Shown here: one piece after another, positions 10,185-22,600 of the stretch
Numbering within the stretch: the first letter of the stretch is position 1
Layout of the letters: every line of letters starts with the position of its first letter
Assembly (NCBI GenBank): GCA_003116875.1
Contig: BCKT01000019.1
Location: 1 to 64,000 of the forward strand
Reading direction: 5' to 3'
Length of the DNA stretch: 64,000 bases
From: Takashimella koratensis
Lineage: Eukaryota; Basidiomycota; Tremellomycetes; Trichosporonales; Tetragoniomycetaceae
Translations under genes and position numbers: made by a program
Notes under the pieces: generated by a model
Databases searched by the model: none
What the model was told of the DNA's origin: nothing
What the model saw: the letters and a program-made list of their open reading frames with translations, nothing else

Positions 10185-11949
10185 ATGACCTCTGCTTCCA
10201 ACCCTGCCAACCTCGGTCAGCCCACTGCGGCGGCTACTATCTCCACCCGTCAGGCGGAGTACCTCCCCCCCTCTGAGCTCGCTGAGAAGTACAAGCCCGG
10301 AATCCAGCGTCTCATCGTCCCCAAGCCCCACCCATCCGCTTCCACTCCGGGCTCAACGCTCATCAAGAAGATTGAGAACTTTTACATCCGCCCCCGATGG
10401 CTCTTTGTTCGGATCGAGACTGAGGGTGGGGTCGTTGGTTGGGGCGAGGCGACCCTCGAGGGCCACACCGAGGCCGTCCAGGGAAGCTTGGCGGATATCT
10501 CCAGGCGGTGAGTTGATCGCTGGCTTGTGGTTACGTTGGCTGACCCGAGATAGAATCACCGGCTGGGACGCGATGAACATTGAGGACGTAAGTGGATTGT
10601 TCCAAAAGATGAAGCATGCTTACCGTCACAGATCTACACCTATCTCATGCGTCACCGCTTCTACCGAGGAGGAGAGGTGAGCTCAAACGATCTCGAGTGC
10701 TCCAGTGCGTAGCTCACGGCATACAGGTTCTCATGAGCGCCATCTCCGGTATCGACATTGCCCTTTGGTGAGCTGCTCGTGGCTCAATCTGAAAGAGCCT
10801 AGCTGACTGTCTACAGGGACATCAAGGGCAAAACCCTCGGCGTTCCCGTCTGGGAGTTGCTCGGCGGCAAGGTCCGCGAGCGTTGTGATGTCTACGGTTG
10901 GATCGGCGGTGACCGTCCGTCGGATGTTCTCGAGCAGGCCAAGGTCCGCAAGGAGCAGGGCTTCACCCGCGTCAAGATGAACGCGACCGAGTCGGTTAGT
11001 TGATTCGATCGTACACCAGACCTATCAGCTGACACTGGACAGATTGGGTGGCTCGACTCCCCGCACGCCCTTGACGAGACGGTCAAGCGTCTTGCCGAGG
11101 TCAAGAGCATCGGCATTGACGCTGGCCTGTGAGTGGTACAATTCTTTCAAGGACTGATAGCTGACCCGTGCTTCAGCGACTTCCACGGCCGTGTCCACAA
11201 GGGCCTCGCCAAGCAGCTCGCTGCATTGCTCGAGCCTCACCGCCCCTTGTTCATCGAGGAGCCCCTCCTCCCGGGCCACCCGAACGAGCTCAAGGACTTG
11301 TACAACAAGACCAACATCCCCATTGCTGTATGTCCATTGTTGCCTCTTTGATCCCGCAGAACACACGCTGACTTGTGGACAGCTTGGTGAGCGTCTCTTC
11401 ACCCGAGAGGACGTCCGACCTTACTTTGTGAGTGCAGCGCTGTCACTTGTTCTTCATCGAAAGCGCTAACACTCCACAGGAGCTCGGCTGCATCGATATC
11501 ATCCAGCCCGACATTGCCCACGCTGGCGGTATCTCTGAGACGAAGAAGATTGCCACCATGGCTGAGTGCTACGACATCGGTGTCGCCCCTCACTGCCCTC
11601 TTGGCCCGCTTGCCTTTGCCGCTTCTCTCCAGGTCGGCTTCTCAACTCCCAACTTTGTCGTCTGCGAGATGAGCTGGAAGGTGAGTGGCCGACTTAAACT
11701 TTGACGAAACACCTCTAACATGTCCCACAGATGCATTACAACACTGGCGGCTTCGACCTCTTCACCTACATGACCAACCCCGAGGTCTTCGAGGTGAAGA
11801 ACGGCGCGATTGATCTCCTTACTACCCCAGGATTGGGTATCGAGCTCAACGAGGACATGATCAGGAAAGAGGCGGTCGAGGCGGCCAAACTCGTCCCGTG
11901 GCAGAACCCATTGTTCCGCGGTGATGACGGTGTCGTCCGCGAGTGGTGA
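10185..11949 (+). CDS. D-galactonate dehydratase family protein (enolase superfamily)
   Basis: Ten exons (10185-10507, 10554-10587, 10632-10676, 10727-10767, 10817-10994, 11043-11128, 11177-11327, 11383-11427, 11480-11680, 11731-11949) encode 440 residues. It belongs to the mandelate racemase/muconate lactonising branch of the enolase superfamily and closely matches bacterial Dgo[10 protein letters not shown] carries the first metal Asp, FIEEP and GERLF carry the metal-ligand Glu residues, RVKMN is the Lys-containing strand, [12 protein letters not shown] follows, and APHCPLGP carries the catalytic His. It has an N-terminal extension of about 45 residues compared with bacterial DgoD. The predicted reaction is dehydration of galactonate to 2-keto-3-deoxygalactonate in the cytosol. 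Other acid-sugar dehydratases of the same subgroup remain possible. It faces an SDR gene and is followed by a transporter gene. Confidence 0.95.
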
Positions 11950-12346
11950 GGGGTGGTTTGGGGAGATGTTTGGGGGTTTGGGAGGGAGTGGAGACGGTGA
12001 CGTTCAGTAGTCGCTTGTGTAGTCAGTCGTTCATGATATGTTTCCTCTGCATTTGAATCGTTCAAACCAGGGCAAGATTCGCTCTGTCCTCGCTTAGAAA
12101 ATGTCCAGCTGTAGTCAATTCTGAACACGAAGGTGGCTCAAGACCCCTGGTGTGACAAAACCAAAGTCCAGCCGTGATAACGGCAACTCGCGGGCCAGAT
12201 CTTAGGCTCCCGGGGAAAAGGGCTTGGCAAGGTAAACCGCGGCATAAAGGGGTACGGGGGGGATTTGGTATGAAAATTGAGAATGCATTTCCTGCGTCTG
12301 GTTCGGCACAAGCTGTACAAGTTCTCCGTCAGGTCGGGGGATGTGT
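11950..12346. other. Convergent intergenic region
   Basis: This 397-bp gap separates the 3' ends of the dehydratase and the SDR gene. It presumably holds both 3' UTRs. No gene or repeat is seen. Confidence 0.45.
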
Positions 12347-13698
12347 TTATCCTGAATGGCGATTCGGGGAGAAAGGGATGATCAGTTCCAGGCTTGGGCA
12401 GGGTCGTGCGTGGAGGAAGGGGTGAGGGGGTGAGGGGGCCAAGGAGAGCGGATAATGGGGTGATGGGGAAAGGTAGGTGGACTCGGGACCAGACTCACTG
12501 CCCATCCAGCCACCGTCAACGACGAGGCACTCGCCCGAGATGTAGTCGCTCGCAGGGGAGGCAAGGAAGACGACCGCGCCCTCAAAGTCGGTCGGGGTAC
12601 CCCAGCGGCCAGCGGGGATACGCTCAAGGATTTGACGAGAACGAACGGGGTCGGCGATGAGGGCCTCGTTCATCTGCAAGTCTTAGCAAAGTGCGTGGAG
12701 TTGGTCTTCTTCAAATAAGGCTCAACTCACGTCGGTAGAGATGTATCCAGGAGCAATAGCGTTAACGTTGACGCCCTTGGCGGCCCAACCGTTGGAGAAC
12801 GCCTTGATCTGTGTTTTGTCAGACCCAAAACCAGCTTCTCATCCTTATTTCTATCACTCACGATACCCTGGACACCGTGCTTGGCCGCAGCGTAAGCAAC
12901 GACGTTAAGACCACCTTGGAACGCAACCAAACTGGAGATGTTGATGATCTTTCCGTTGTTTCCGTTCCCGCCAGCCGGGAAACCTTCACGAGCCGGCTCG
13001 CCAAGCTTGGTAGCGACACCGCCGCGGGTCTCGAGCATGTGTTTACCAGCGTCACGGGTGATGGTGAAGACGGTGTTGAGGTTGACTTGGAGAACTTCCT
13101 CCCAGTCGTCGTTGGGGAAGGACTCGACAGGGTGACGGCGCTGGATACCACCTGTACCCGGGAGTCAGTATCATGCTCAGACGAACAGAGTCTCCACGCC
13201 TGAAGACCGCTCTTGTGTACGCGTTGTAGCGTTGGCATGGCACCGACAAGATCGACGCGCTCTCCGTCACAGAGTCCGTACATATCTCCAGCCCAACCAT
13301 CCCACTCACCGCAGTTAACGACAATGTCGAGAACGCGACCCGACTCGACGATCCCTGGGACGAGCTTTGCGACCGACTCCTTGTCCGCGAGGTCGCAAAC
13401 AACGATATCGGCCTTTCCACCCTCCTTCTCGATGAGCTCCTTGGTCGCGGTGTTCTTGGTGTCACGCTGGACAAGAATAAGGTCGGCGCCGGCCTTGGAG
13501 AGGGCGACGGCGATGCGCTGCCCGATACCACGGGTGCCGCCGGTGACCCTGGAGGGGTTAGCGGGCGTCGGGAAGAAGAGAGGAACAGGGGAAAGGGGAG
13601 GAAGGGAGGGTAGGGGAGAGGTAAAGAGTCATCGATAGCGAGCACACTTACAGAGCAGTCTTTCCCTTGAGACCGAAGAGCGATTCGATGTAGGACAT
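12347..13698 (-). CDS. Short-chain dehydrogenase, KduD-like
   Basis: Six exons (13652-13698, 13310-13548, 12862-13151, 12731-12808, 12499-12673, 12347-12351) give 277 residues. It is a classical [11 protein letters not shown] is the NAD(P)-binding glycine motif near residue 18, NISS holds the catalytic Ser, and YAAAKHG is the YxxxK motif. The C-terminus reads VVDGGWMGR when the last intron is removed, matching the family of 2-deoxy-D-gluconate 3-dehydrogenases (KduD) and relatives. The last exon is only 5 nt, supplying the end of the Arg codon and the stop. The final intron (12352-12498) is 147 nt with no in-frame stop, so an unspliced message would encode a 49-residue longer tail ending at the same stop. 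Its place beside galactonate dehydratase and a transporter suggests sugar-acid metabolism; the substrate is not proven. Confidence 0.93.
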
Positions 13699-14321
13699 GG
13701 TGTGTTGTGTATGGAGAAGAAAGAGAAACGAAGAGCAAGATCAAGTTGCTGGATGCTGGGTGTCAGAGTGAATGGCTCACTCGGGGGAAGGGTCAGGGAA
13801 AAATCCGACTCTCTCGGTCCGATGCTCCGGACGCGCTCGAATCGGCAATTCACGGGGTTGGCACTTTGCACAATCTCCTGCCACGGACTTTCCCAGACCA
13901 CGACGAAGCAATGCAGCTAGGTGAACGTGGTGCGTGGCGGAGTTGCGAGCCGTTGGGGTGGGAAGAGGGCGATCAGTGTGCATGAAGACGTATAAATGGG
14001 ATTAACATGACCTCTCCATCACCTCAGCCCTATCTGAACCGCCCCTTGAGATCCATCCCCGCCCCACGACCTCAAGTCGCCCCCAGCGCTAATTGTGATA
14101 TAACCCTTCCTGACCTACTGACATAGCCAAGCAATCACAAAATGACTCGCAACGATCACACGATCTTCACACAAGCCATAACATCGTATTGCATAGATTC
14201 ACTCCTAACTGCTCTTACGACTGTTCCTAAACACTACAGCTAGTACCTAAACAATGCTCAAGCGTCGCCTCTATGACTAACGCCCGTAGCAGACCCAATA
14301 ACCATTATCCCTATGAACCGA
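13699..14321. other. Intergenic region
   Basis: Upstream of the SDR gene and downstream of the transporter gene (both minus). No gene is visible. The sequence around 14100-14300 is AT-rich, as expected for a 3' UTR. Confidence 0.4.
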
Positions 14322-16260
14322 TTAAAGCTGGTACCTAAACCCAGCCTCGAGCTGAACCCTAGTGGGTCCGTTCTTGCCCAAATCCTTGCCCTGGTCCATC
14401 TTCTTGTTCTCCCTGGCGAGGTACATCCTCGTCAAGAATGCGACGATGACGAGTGCCACCGACGCAGCGAGGTCGATGATGAAGGCAGCGATGTAGCGGG
14501 GGGGAGCGTAGTAAGCGTACGAGCTCCAAATGTTGGGAGTATTGCAAAGAGCGTTGATGAGTGCGTAAGCGACGGCGCGTTGGACGTGAGGACCAGTAAT
14601 GGAGGAAGAGATCCAGGAGAGGATGACGATGGAGGCCGAGTAGAAGGAACTCGGGAGGAGCATCATCGCAACGTAGCGGGCTGTACTGGGTTAGCGTTGC
14701 TCGAAACACTTGAGGGAGGAGCTAACTCACGAGCGATGGAGGTGGTGGAGATGGCGATGACGTTGGCGACGATGGTGATCAAGAAGGGGCAGATGACGTG
14801 GTAAGCGCGGTCGCGGGTTTTGTCCGAGTGCCAGCCGTTGAGGATGATCATGAAGCAGCAGAGGAGGTAAGGGGGGGCGGTGATGGCGAGGGTGATGGTT
14901 CGGTTGAAGCCGAGGCCGGAAACGACGATGGGGACTGTGTGGGTCAGCGAGAGTTCTGCAGAAAGGCGATAGACTTACAGAAGTTGGTGACCGAGGCGGC
15001 AATGTAGTTGGCCTGGAGGCACGCGCAGAGCAACCAAACCTTGGGCTAGAATGAGTCAGCGGTGTGGTTCTAATCCATCTCAAGATTCAACTCACGTCGG
15101 TAACAACGTTCTTGGTCGCCTGCCAGACAGACATCTCCTCAGTCCCGTCCTGAGTTCCACGGTCCTGCTCGAGACGGTGAAGGAGTGCCGCCTTCTCAAC
15201 CTTGGTGAGCCATCGAGTCGAGTGGGGCTTGTTCGGGATGTAAGTGGCAAAGACGATAGCGAGGCCAACGGTGAGGATACCTTCGACGATGAAGAGCCAT
15301 CGCCAGCCCTGGAGACCGTGGACGCCGTCGAGGTTGAGAATGGCCAAAGCGAAGAGACCACCGAGAGCGTTACCGATTTGAGAACCAGAGTAGAGGATCG
15401 CAGAGCGGAGAGCCATTTGTTTCGAGGTGTAGAAGGTGGAAACAAGGAAGATGGCTCCGGGGCTGGGGCGTGTCAGCGAGGTCAAAGCTCGGAGAGGAGG
15501 AGAGAAAGGAAAAAGGTCGACGCTTACAAGAAGGCAGCCTCGCAGAAACCGAGGATGGTGCGGCAGACGGCCAGACCAGCGAACGACTGGACAGCACCAG
15601 TGCAGCCAGAGACGACACCCCAGAGACCGCACATGACACAGATGTCTGCAAAAGTCAGTGTCGAATTGGGATGGACGAAAGGAGCAGCGCTACTTACAGA
15701 TACCGGGGTAAGCGATCTTGGAGGCGAGCATGTTGGAAGGGACCTGCAAGCTGACTACGAGGGGTTAGCAAGTGGGTATGGAGAGTCAGCTCACCATAGC
15801 CCGCGAAGAGGACGGCGACGGCGGTGTTGTAGTCCTGGGTGGTCATGTTAAGCGTCGTCTTGATGCCCGCAAGGTTGGCAGAGGAGATGTCTGGGCAAGT
15901 CAGCAGGTGTTGTGACGATGACAGCTTGAACTGGGCTGACGATACTCACTTTGGCGATCGAGGTAGTTGAGAATGTAGAGAACGACGAGAACCGGCATCC
16001 TATCCTAGTCAGCCCAACTCGAATCATGTTGATCCTCGTACCACTTACAAGAGGATGTCAAGCTTGCGGGTGGCCATCTTGTTCGCGTGCGCCATCTCCT
16101 CGGGAGTGAGGTGCTCAAGCTCGGCAGGGAGCTTGACGGCCAAGTGCCTGTCAACAGCCTTGTCGTAGACTGCATCCGAGGCCGCGGCGTGGGTGGCGGA
16201 TTTCGTCTCTTCGAGGTGGTTGATGGACTCGTGGTCCTTTGCGTCGATCGGCGCGGACAT
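14322..16260 (-). CDS. MFS transporter, anion:cation symporter (Dal5/Tna1-like) family
   Basis: Nine exons (16049-16260, 15950-15999, 15795-15890, 15698-15754, 15528-15645, 15096-15462, 14979-15045, 14731-14934, 14322-14680) give 509 residues. An acidic cytosolic N-terminus precedes about 12 hydrophobic segments. Typical ACS-family landmarks are visible: VLYILNYLDRQNISSAN in the first helix, GFCEAAFPGAIFL in helices 4-5, and GWRWLFIVEGILTV before the central loop. Fungal members carry organic anions such as allantoate, nicotinate, biotin or sugar acids. The gene order (galactonate dehydratase, SDR, this gene) makes uptake of a sugar acid a reasonable guess, but the sequence alone does not give the substrate. 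The ATG at 16260 lies just downstream of an assembly gap in its promoter. Confidence 0.93.
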
Positions 16261-16320
16261 GGTGGGAGGTGGTTTGAAGGTGTTGTTGATTGGCTTTGGT
16301 TGACTGCACAGGGTGTGTGT

Positions 16321-16361
16321 GGGGGGGGGGGGGGGGNNNNNNNNNNNNNNNNNNNNNNNNN
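16321..16361. repeat. Poly-G tract and assembly gap
   Basis: Sixteen G residues (16321-16336) follow a short GT repeat and run straight into 25 Ns (16337-16361). The gap probably reflects failure to sequence the homopolymer. It lies about 60 bp upstream of the transporter ATG, in its promoter. Confidence 0.9.
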
Positions 16362-17679
16362 GAGACGGGTTGAGGAGTTGAGGGGGTGGGGTCTCACGTC
16401 AAGACCCCCGCTTATGTACTGTATCAACACAGGGTCCTCTTGCCAAGCTAAACGCGTCCAAACGGGTTTGCCGCTGAGTCCAGTCAAGCCCGACGACAGA
16501 AGGAGGCACGGCGGGGCCTAAGATTACCGTGTCAAACCGTTCTGCACCGTGGGATCCCACGATCCTTTGCCTTTACTTCGGGGAGACATGGGGCAGGAAC
16601 GTGGAGGGCTGCGGGGGGAGGCAAGGCAGGACAGGACAGGAGGAGAGAAAAGGGGTGTACGAGATCCGATAGCCACGGGTCGCGGCTGGAGACGGTGAAG
16701 GAGTAAAGGTCCGGGCCCATCTCCCTCTCGGTAGATACTAAGCGGGGGTTGAGACATGGGTAGCGAGGGAGGAAAAGGTTATTTGCATCCATGATTTGGT
16801 ATCGACCGCCAAACCACTTAGGCCAATTTCCAATCCCCCTGTCCACTCTCTCCTTCCACCCTCTCTTCCCCCTAAGGTTTGTGTATCACAGGGGTACGGG
16901 CCTGACGTTGGCTTTGGGAATTAAATTGACCACGGGCTCATCTTCCCCGCATATCTCCATGTATCCGGTACTCCGCCACACCCATTCCCTCTGCTCTTGC
17001 GCGGTGGTGCCACAATGCATCCCCGCGAGGCCGGGTGCCGTCGATTGCCGCCCCACGGCGCACCCCGGCTCGAGCGGCAACGCCATGATGCGACGAACAC
17101 GGGGACAGGGTCAGACCCCATGCTTGCCAACACCCAAATGGGGAAGATCGAGGAGGAGCTCCCTTGTTGACCCTGGGCTAGGCGGGTGGAGGCGCCCGCG
17201 AGACCACAGGATGAGAAATGGCATCGATCATGACACTAGCCGGCGAGGTAGAGATCAGGAAACTTGTCGGTTGGACACGGTCCCATTGACCTTCTGTGCG
17301 GTTACTCTCGACCCAGATCCCCCTCGCAGGGTCCGGCACACTTACGAGAGGACCCACCTCCACTTCACCCTGCGCAGCGTTCAACGACAAACAACGTGTC
17401 GAGTCTGGGCCATGCGAGAGAAGTTCTTGGCACCAGTTTTTCGTGTTCTCGACCCGTCCCGGCTCCGACGGTAAACCGCGGACCACGAGCTCGATACGAT
17501 ATCGACGATGTGCATTAAAAAATTTGGAAGCATCGTTCTGATCTACCGATCAAGCAAGAAACAATCTACATCGGAAACTGAATCGGACCTATGCTATGAG
17601 ATGTTTTTCGCCTACTTTCTCTTACTTAGACGCGTACCCTGGCCGTTCTGGCCAGCTTTTCTGTTTACTCCTACAATAC
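16362..17679. other. 1.3-kb stretch without a supportable gene
   Basis: Several overlapping open stretches exist on both strands, but none has a motif, consistent splice structure or coding-type codon bias. It should contain the transporter promoter and the 3' UTR of the sulfite reductase gene. TTAAAAAATTTGG near 17515 marks an AT-rich patch close to the latter. Confidence 0.4.
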
Positions 17680-20600
17680 CTATGCCACAGCGCTGTCCTC
17701 CCAGAAAGACTTCCCGCTAATGGTCGGCTTGACCACACCCGCCCTGACGGTCCAGTCTCCAAACCTCTCGCCGTCGTTCCTCTCTACTGCCCACCGCTTG
17801 ATGAGCGGGCCAAGGATCGCAATAATCTCAGGCTCCGTCACACTCTCCCTGAACGGCTTGTTCAACCGTTGACCCAAGTGCGAGCCACCCAGCATCATCA
17901 TGTACGATCCTGGTGCTTTACCAACAAACGCGACTTCGGCCGCCCATGGTCGAGAGCAACCGTTCGGGCACCCTGACATGCGCATGACTAACGCGTCGTG
18001 GCCCACCCCAGCCTCCTCGCAGAGCTTCTCCACTTTGTCGATGAGGACAGGGAGGTATCGCTCCGACTCGGCCATGGCGAGACCACAGGTCGGGAAGGCG
18101 ACGCATGCGGAGGAAGAGAGTCGGAGTGCAGAGTGGTTGATGTTGTCAAGGCCCCATTTGGCGAGCACACGCTTCATCTCGGGCAAGTCGGCGTCAGCGA
18201 CGTCGGAGAGGATGACGTGCTGGTTGGCGGTTAGTCGGAAAGTACCCTTGTGAAGAGATGCGACCTCCTTCAAACCAGTCTTGAACTGGTGGCGCGGCGT
18301 GTCCTCGACACGACCGTTCTCGATGAAGATAGTGAAGTGGTGCTTGCCGTCGTGGCCAGTCTGCCAGCCGTACTGGTCGAGGTTGGAGTCGAAGGTAAAT
18401 GCCCGGGCAGGCTGGAAGGGCTTGCCCATGCGTTTCTCCACCTCGGCCTTGAACACGGGGAGGGTCATCCGGTCGACGGTGTACTTCAGGCGCTGCGATG
18501 GTCAGCACGTAGAAAGCGAGGTTAGACTTACAGCATTCTTTCGGTCGAGACGGTTACCGTTGTCGCGTTGAACAAGCATAATCTTCTCCGCGGCGAGGCA
18601 TCCGTCCTCGGGCGTGACAAAGCCGATGACATCACCGAGACGCGGGTAAGTCTTCTTGTTGCTGTGGGTGACACCCATGCCACCACCGACCGAGACGTTG
18701 TAACCGACGACCTTGCCGTTCTCGACGATGGCAATGAACCCAATGTCGTTGGTGAAGACGTCGACGGCATTGTCGGGCGGGACAGCGACGGCGATTTTGA
18801 ATTTACGCGGGAGGTAGTATGGGCCGTAAAGCGGCTCGAGGTCCTGGACAGCGTCCTTGAAGACGGGCTTCTCGTCGAGCCAGATCTCACGGTAAGCGGT
18901 AGTGCTGGGCAAAAGGTGCTCTGAAATGGCCTTGGAGAATTCGTAAACCGAGGCGTGGACATCGGAGACGGACGGGTTGACCGAGCAGAGAACGTTTCGG
19001 TCTAGAGTTAGCTAGGTCATTTGAAACTACTCACTGACGTCACCGCACGCGGCGATAGTGTCGAGCAAGCTCTTGTTGATCGCCTGCATAGCCGGCTTGA
19101 GGTGGGCCTTGATGATCCCGTGGAACTGGAACGTTTGACGGGTAGTCAACTTGAACGTGCTGTTACCGTGCTCGTCGGCGATTCGGTCCATGTGAAGCCA
19201 CTGGTCGGGAGTGCAAACACCACCAGGCATACGGACACGGATCATGAACGAGTACGCGGGCTCAAGACCCTGCGCCTTGAGCGAGTCGCGAATGTCTCGG
19301 TCGTCTTGCATGTACGTGCCGTGGAACTTGGTCAACTGGGCGTCACTTGGCCCGATCGCACCGGTCGACTTGTCAGCAAGACCCTCGAGGATGGTACCGC
19401 GGAGGTAGTTGGAAGCAATCTTGATGTGCTCGTTGGCGACAGTCTCCTCCTGAGCCTCAACAACCTCGACGCTGTCAACGCCGAGCGCGCGCCAGAGCGA
19501 CGCCTCGAACGGCTTGTACCCGGTCAGGTAACCGTCCGGGTCAGAGTCGTCACCAAGACCGAGCGGGACGAGCTCGGGGGCACCAAGGCCGAGGAGCTTG
19601 GGGAAGAGGTCCTTGCCTGGCTTGTTGTAGTAGATGTAGTCCTCCTTGCGTGGCCAGTACTTGGAGTCACCCATACCGAAGACAGTGACACGGGTTTCGG
19701 CGAGGGCGGCGGCAGACGCAGCAGTGTCGACCTTGGCGAGCGCCTTGAAGAACTCGCGACCGTTCTGTGGAGGCTCACCCTGACCAGCGGTCGAGGTGAG
19801 GACAATGACGTTCTTCTCGGCGGAGAGAGTGCCAACAATGTCAGAAGCGGCTTCGTCGAGGACACGGAGCTGAGCAGCAGCGCCACGGGTCTTGGCGCGG
19901 GACACGAGTCGCTTGGCAACTTTCTCGGCGTTACCGCCATCGGAAGCGTAGAGGACGAGGAGCCCTGGCCCGTCGAGCGAGTTGACAAGGCGGTCGTAAG
20001 CCTCGCGAGCCTTTTGCTTGCGCGCGGAGATGAGGTCGTTGCCGAGGGACGAGGTGATCGATTTGTCAAGAGCGGGAGCGGCGAGGGTGAGTTGGGAAAG
20101 GTGCGACTGACGGTCGAGGAACTCGGAGAGAGCGTTCTTGATCTGCGGCGCGTCGAGAGAGAATCGCTTGTCGTCGGCGAGGGACGGGTTCCACCTGAAC
20201 AAAGGCCACCAACCACCAGAGACCGCACGCTTAGTCTCACGCAATCGCTCCAGAGGTCCGGCCTTGTCCTGGCCGGCAGGACCGATGGCCGCACCGTCCT
20301 CCTTCTCGCCCCAGGGGAGGTAGGCGAGAACGAGACCGGGGCCAGCAAAAGACTCTGCCTCACGCATGGCGTTGATCACGCCGGCGTAGTCGGCATAGAC
20401 AGCGACGGACGATACGTAGACGTCGCCCATGTTGAGGGCGTAAAGCGCGAGGTCCTTCTTGCGCTCGCGTGGGGGCTGGGCGGGAGCAAGAGGGGAGAAC
20501 GGCGAGGCCTGGGTCTCGTAAACAAGGAGATTGATGTCGAGGCCCGAGGCGAGAGCGTGGTGAAGGCCCGAGGAAGCGAGATCGGCAGCCCAGGCGTTTG

Positions 20601-21840
20601 AGACGACGATCCAGAGCGCGCGCTTCTCCCAGAGACCGCTGCGACCAAGCTTCAAAACCTCCTTCTCATCCTCGGTAGCTCCTTGGCCGAGAGCAGCCTC
20701 CGCAGCGGCACCGGCAGCGGTAGCCTTGGCCTCGTCTCGGACCAATAGCCACTGACCGAGCGCAGCGTGGACCTCTTGGCGGGTACCAGTGGCCTTGAGA
20801 ACTTTCTTGGCAAGCTCGACGAGCTGCTCGCGTTCCCGCCGGATCGCAACAGCCTTGCCGAAAGCGTAGAGAGGGGAAGTGGTCTCGGAGGCGGCGAGGT
20901 GCGCCGGGTCGTTGAGGATCTCGAGAGGGGTTGGGGAGGAAGTGAGCAGGTCGATGTAGCTAGATTCGGGACCAGGGACGGCGATCGAGCTGGATGGGAC
21001 GGGGGCGGCGGCGGCGACGGTCCCGATCTGGACGATCGGGGAAGAGGAAGAGAGGGCGGAGGGAAGCTCGGAGAGGGCAGATGGGCTTGCCACGAGAATC
21101 GATCGGACGGCGACATCGAGACCCTCGGCCGCGTCGACAACAGATGCCCACGCCGGGCCATACTTGCCAGAACCGGTTTCAACAACAACGACCTCACCCG
21201 AGAGCGCCGCCTTGAGCTTGTCGCGCGGCAGGGGCGAGGCCAAAGAGATGTCGATAGTGTTTGGTGATGAGATCGAGGTTGGGAGGAAGTTGACAACGAC
21301 GCGATCGGAGCTGCCATGGTGGTCGAATGCGCGCTGGGCGCGGCGTGTGAGTTTCAGCAGAGAGAGTGAGATGGCTTCAAATGCCTTGATGATTTTGTCG
21401 TCGTCAGTGTCCTCGCCGTGGCCGTTGAGACCGTTAGGGTTAGGGGTACCGAGCGGGCGAGCGAGCCAGGCAGAGGCATCGGTGGTCTCCTCGACGCTAC
21501 CGTTGAGGGCAGACGGGGCGATGAAGTGGTAGACGGCAATCTTCTCGTCCTGGGCGAGGCGAAGGGCAAGGAGGGCATGGTCGTAGGCTTGCTGAGGCTC
21601 GCGGGAGATGATCGTTGCGGTTTTCGACGATCGAGGGAGAGCGATCGACTCTGCGCCAACGACGTGAACGACGCCGGATGGGATAGATGGAAGGGTTGGG
21701 AGGAAAGTGGTGTCGGTGAAGAGAGCGGAGCCCGCGGGGAGAGGGAGGTAAGGGTTGAGCGGGGTGGACGAGGTGGGAGGGGAGGAGAGCGGGTGGTGGT
21801 AGGTGCAGGAGAGGCGGGAGATGGCGGCGAGGATGGACAT
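17680..21840 (-). CDS. MET5: Sulfite reductase [NADPH], beta (hemoprotein) subunit
   Basis: Three exons (19035-21840, 18532-19001, 17680-18492) give 1362 residues, close to yeast Met5 (about 1440). The N-terminal half resembles the pyruvate:ferredoxin oxidoreductase-like module of fungal Met5. A flavodoxin-like domain follows near residues 680-830 ([39 protein letters not shown]). The C-terminal half is the siroheme/[4Fe-4S] reductase, with the cluster ligands [16 protein letters not shown] and [16 protein letters not shown]. It reduces sulfite to sulfide with six electrons in cytosolic sulfate assimilation, together with the MET10-type flavoprotein subunit, which is not in this window. Large first exon, strong C-ending codon bias. 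No anomaly seen. Confidence 0.97.
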
Positions 21841-22600
21841 GGTGATTCGGAAGGGTTTAGCCGAGGGTTATGGTCGAGGTCGTGCTCGCTGTGTCGACGA
21901 GGTGACAGAGGGATTCACACGGGGAGGGGAGAGAGAGCGATGGTGAGGACGAGGATTGTGTTGGTCAATTGACAGTGAGCTGCATCCATCGCTGACCTAT
22001 CCTGTGTGGCCGAAAAAAAAAAACGATCCAGGTGTTACGTGCTCGGTTGGCTGGGTATTCCCAAAAATGCAGCTAATTCTTCCCAAACCTCCCTCCAATG
22101 GCGTTATCCTCAAATCGCGACATCTCTTCAAGAAGAAATTCCGAATTCTCCCGGGGCTCCGCACCTCGAGTCCCCGAAGTAGCCGCGGGCGGTAGAGCCG
22201 AAGCTTGTTGGTCCGGCTCCTCGCTCTAGACTGGACAGCGCAAGCAACGCCGCAGGCGCGGTTTGCTCTCTACTGACCTCCGGACAATCTCCCTTGTGCT
22301 CCTACTCTGCTCCATTCAGCCATCGGAGCAACCTTCATTCCCACACGGCGCTCGTGTGCTGGGTCTTCACTTTTCACAAGAGGCGCCTTCATTCCTTTCA
22401 AGCGGCAGTGGGCTGGTGGGCTCCTACCTTGCGAATAAACTACCTTTATATCAGGGTGCTTTCAAGCAGATATGTCGGAGCTTGTGCTGCCAGATATTCA
22501 AGCCGCGGGAGTGCGCTGTAGAACATAAGAGAAAGCTGGAGGGGCAACTTTGCTCCTCCACATAACCCAAGCTGATTTCGTCCATTAGTCACCCGAAAAC
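21841..22600. other. Divergent intergenic region between MET5 and the orphan array
   Basis: 760 bp between the MET5 ATG (minus) and the first array gene (plus). TTTATATC near 22445-22452 is the only TATA-like element. An A-tract (11 A) lies at 22013-22023. Open stretches here lack support. Confidence 0.4.

Noticed and set aside
15051..15851. A 266-codon open frame on the plus strand
   Set aside because: Antisense shadow of the ACS-family transporter exons; no introns or motifs of its own.
10185..16260. A secondary-metabolite biosynthetic cluster
   Set aside because: The genes are primary sugar-acid metabolism types; no polyketide synthase, peptide synthetase or terpene cyclase is present.
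19021..20601. A 526-codon open frame on the plus strand
   Set aside because: It is antisense to the large MET5 exon, has low-complexity Val/Glu/Arg/Leu composition caused by the strong codon bias of MET5, and shows no motif.
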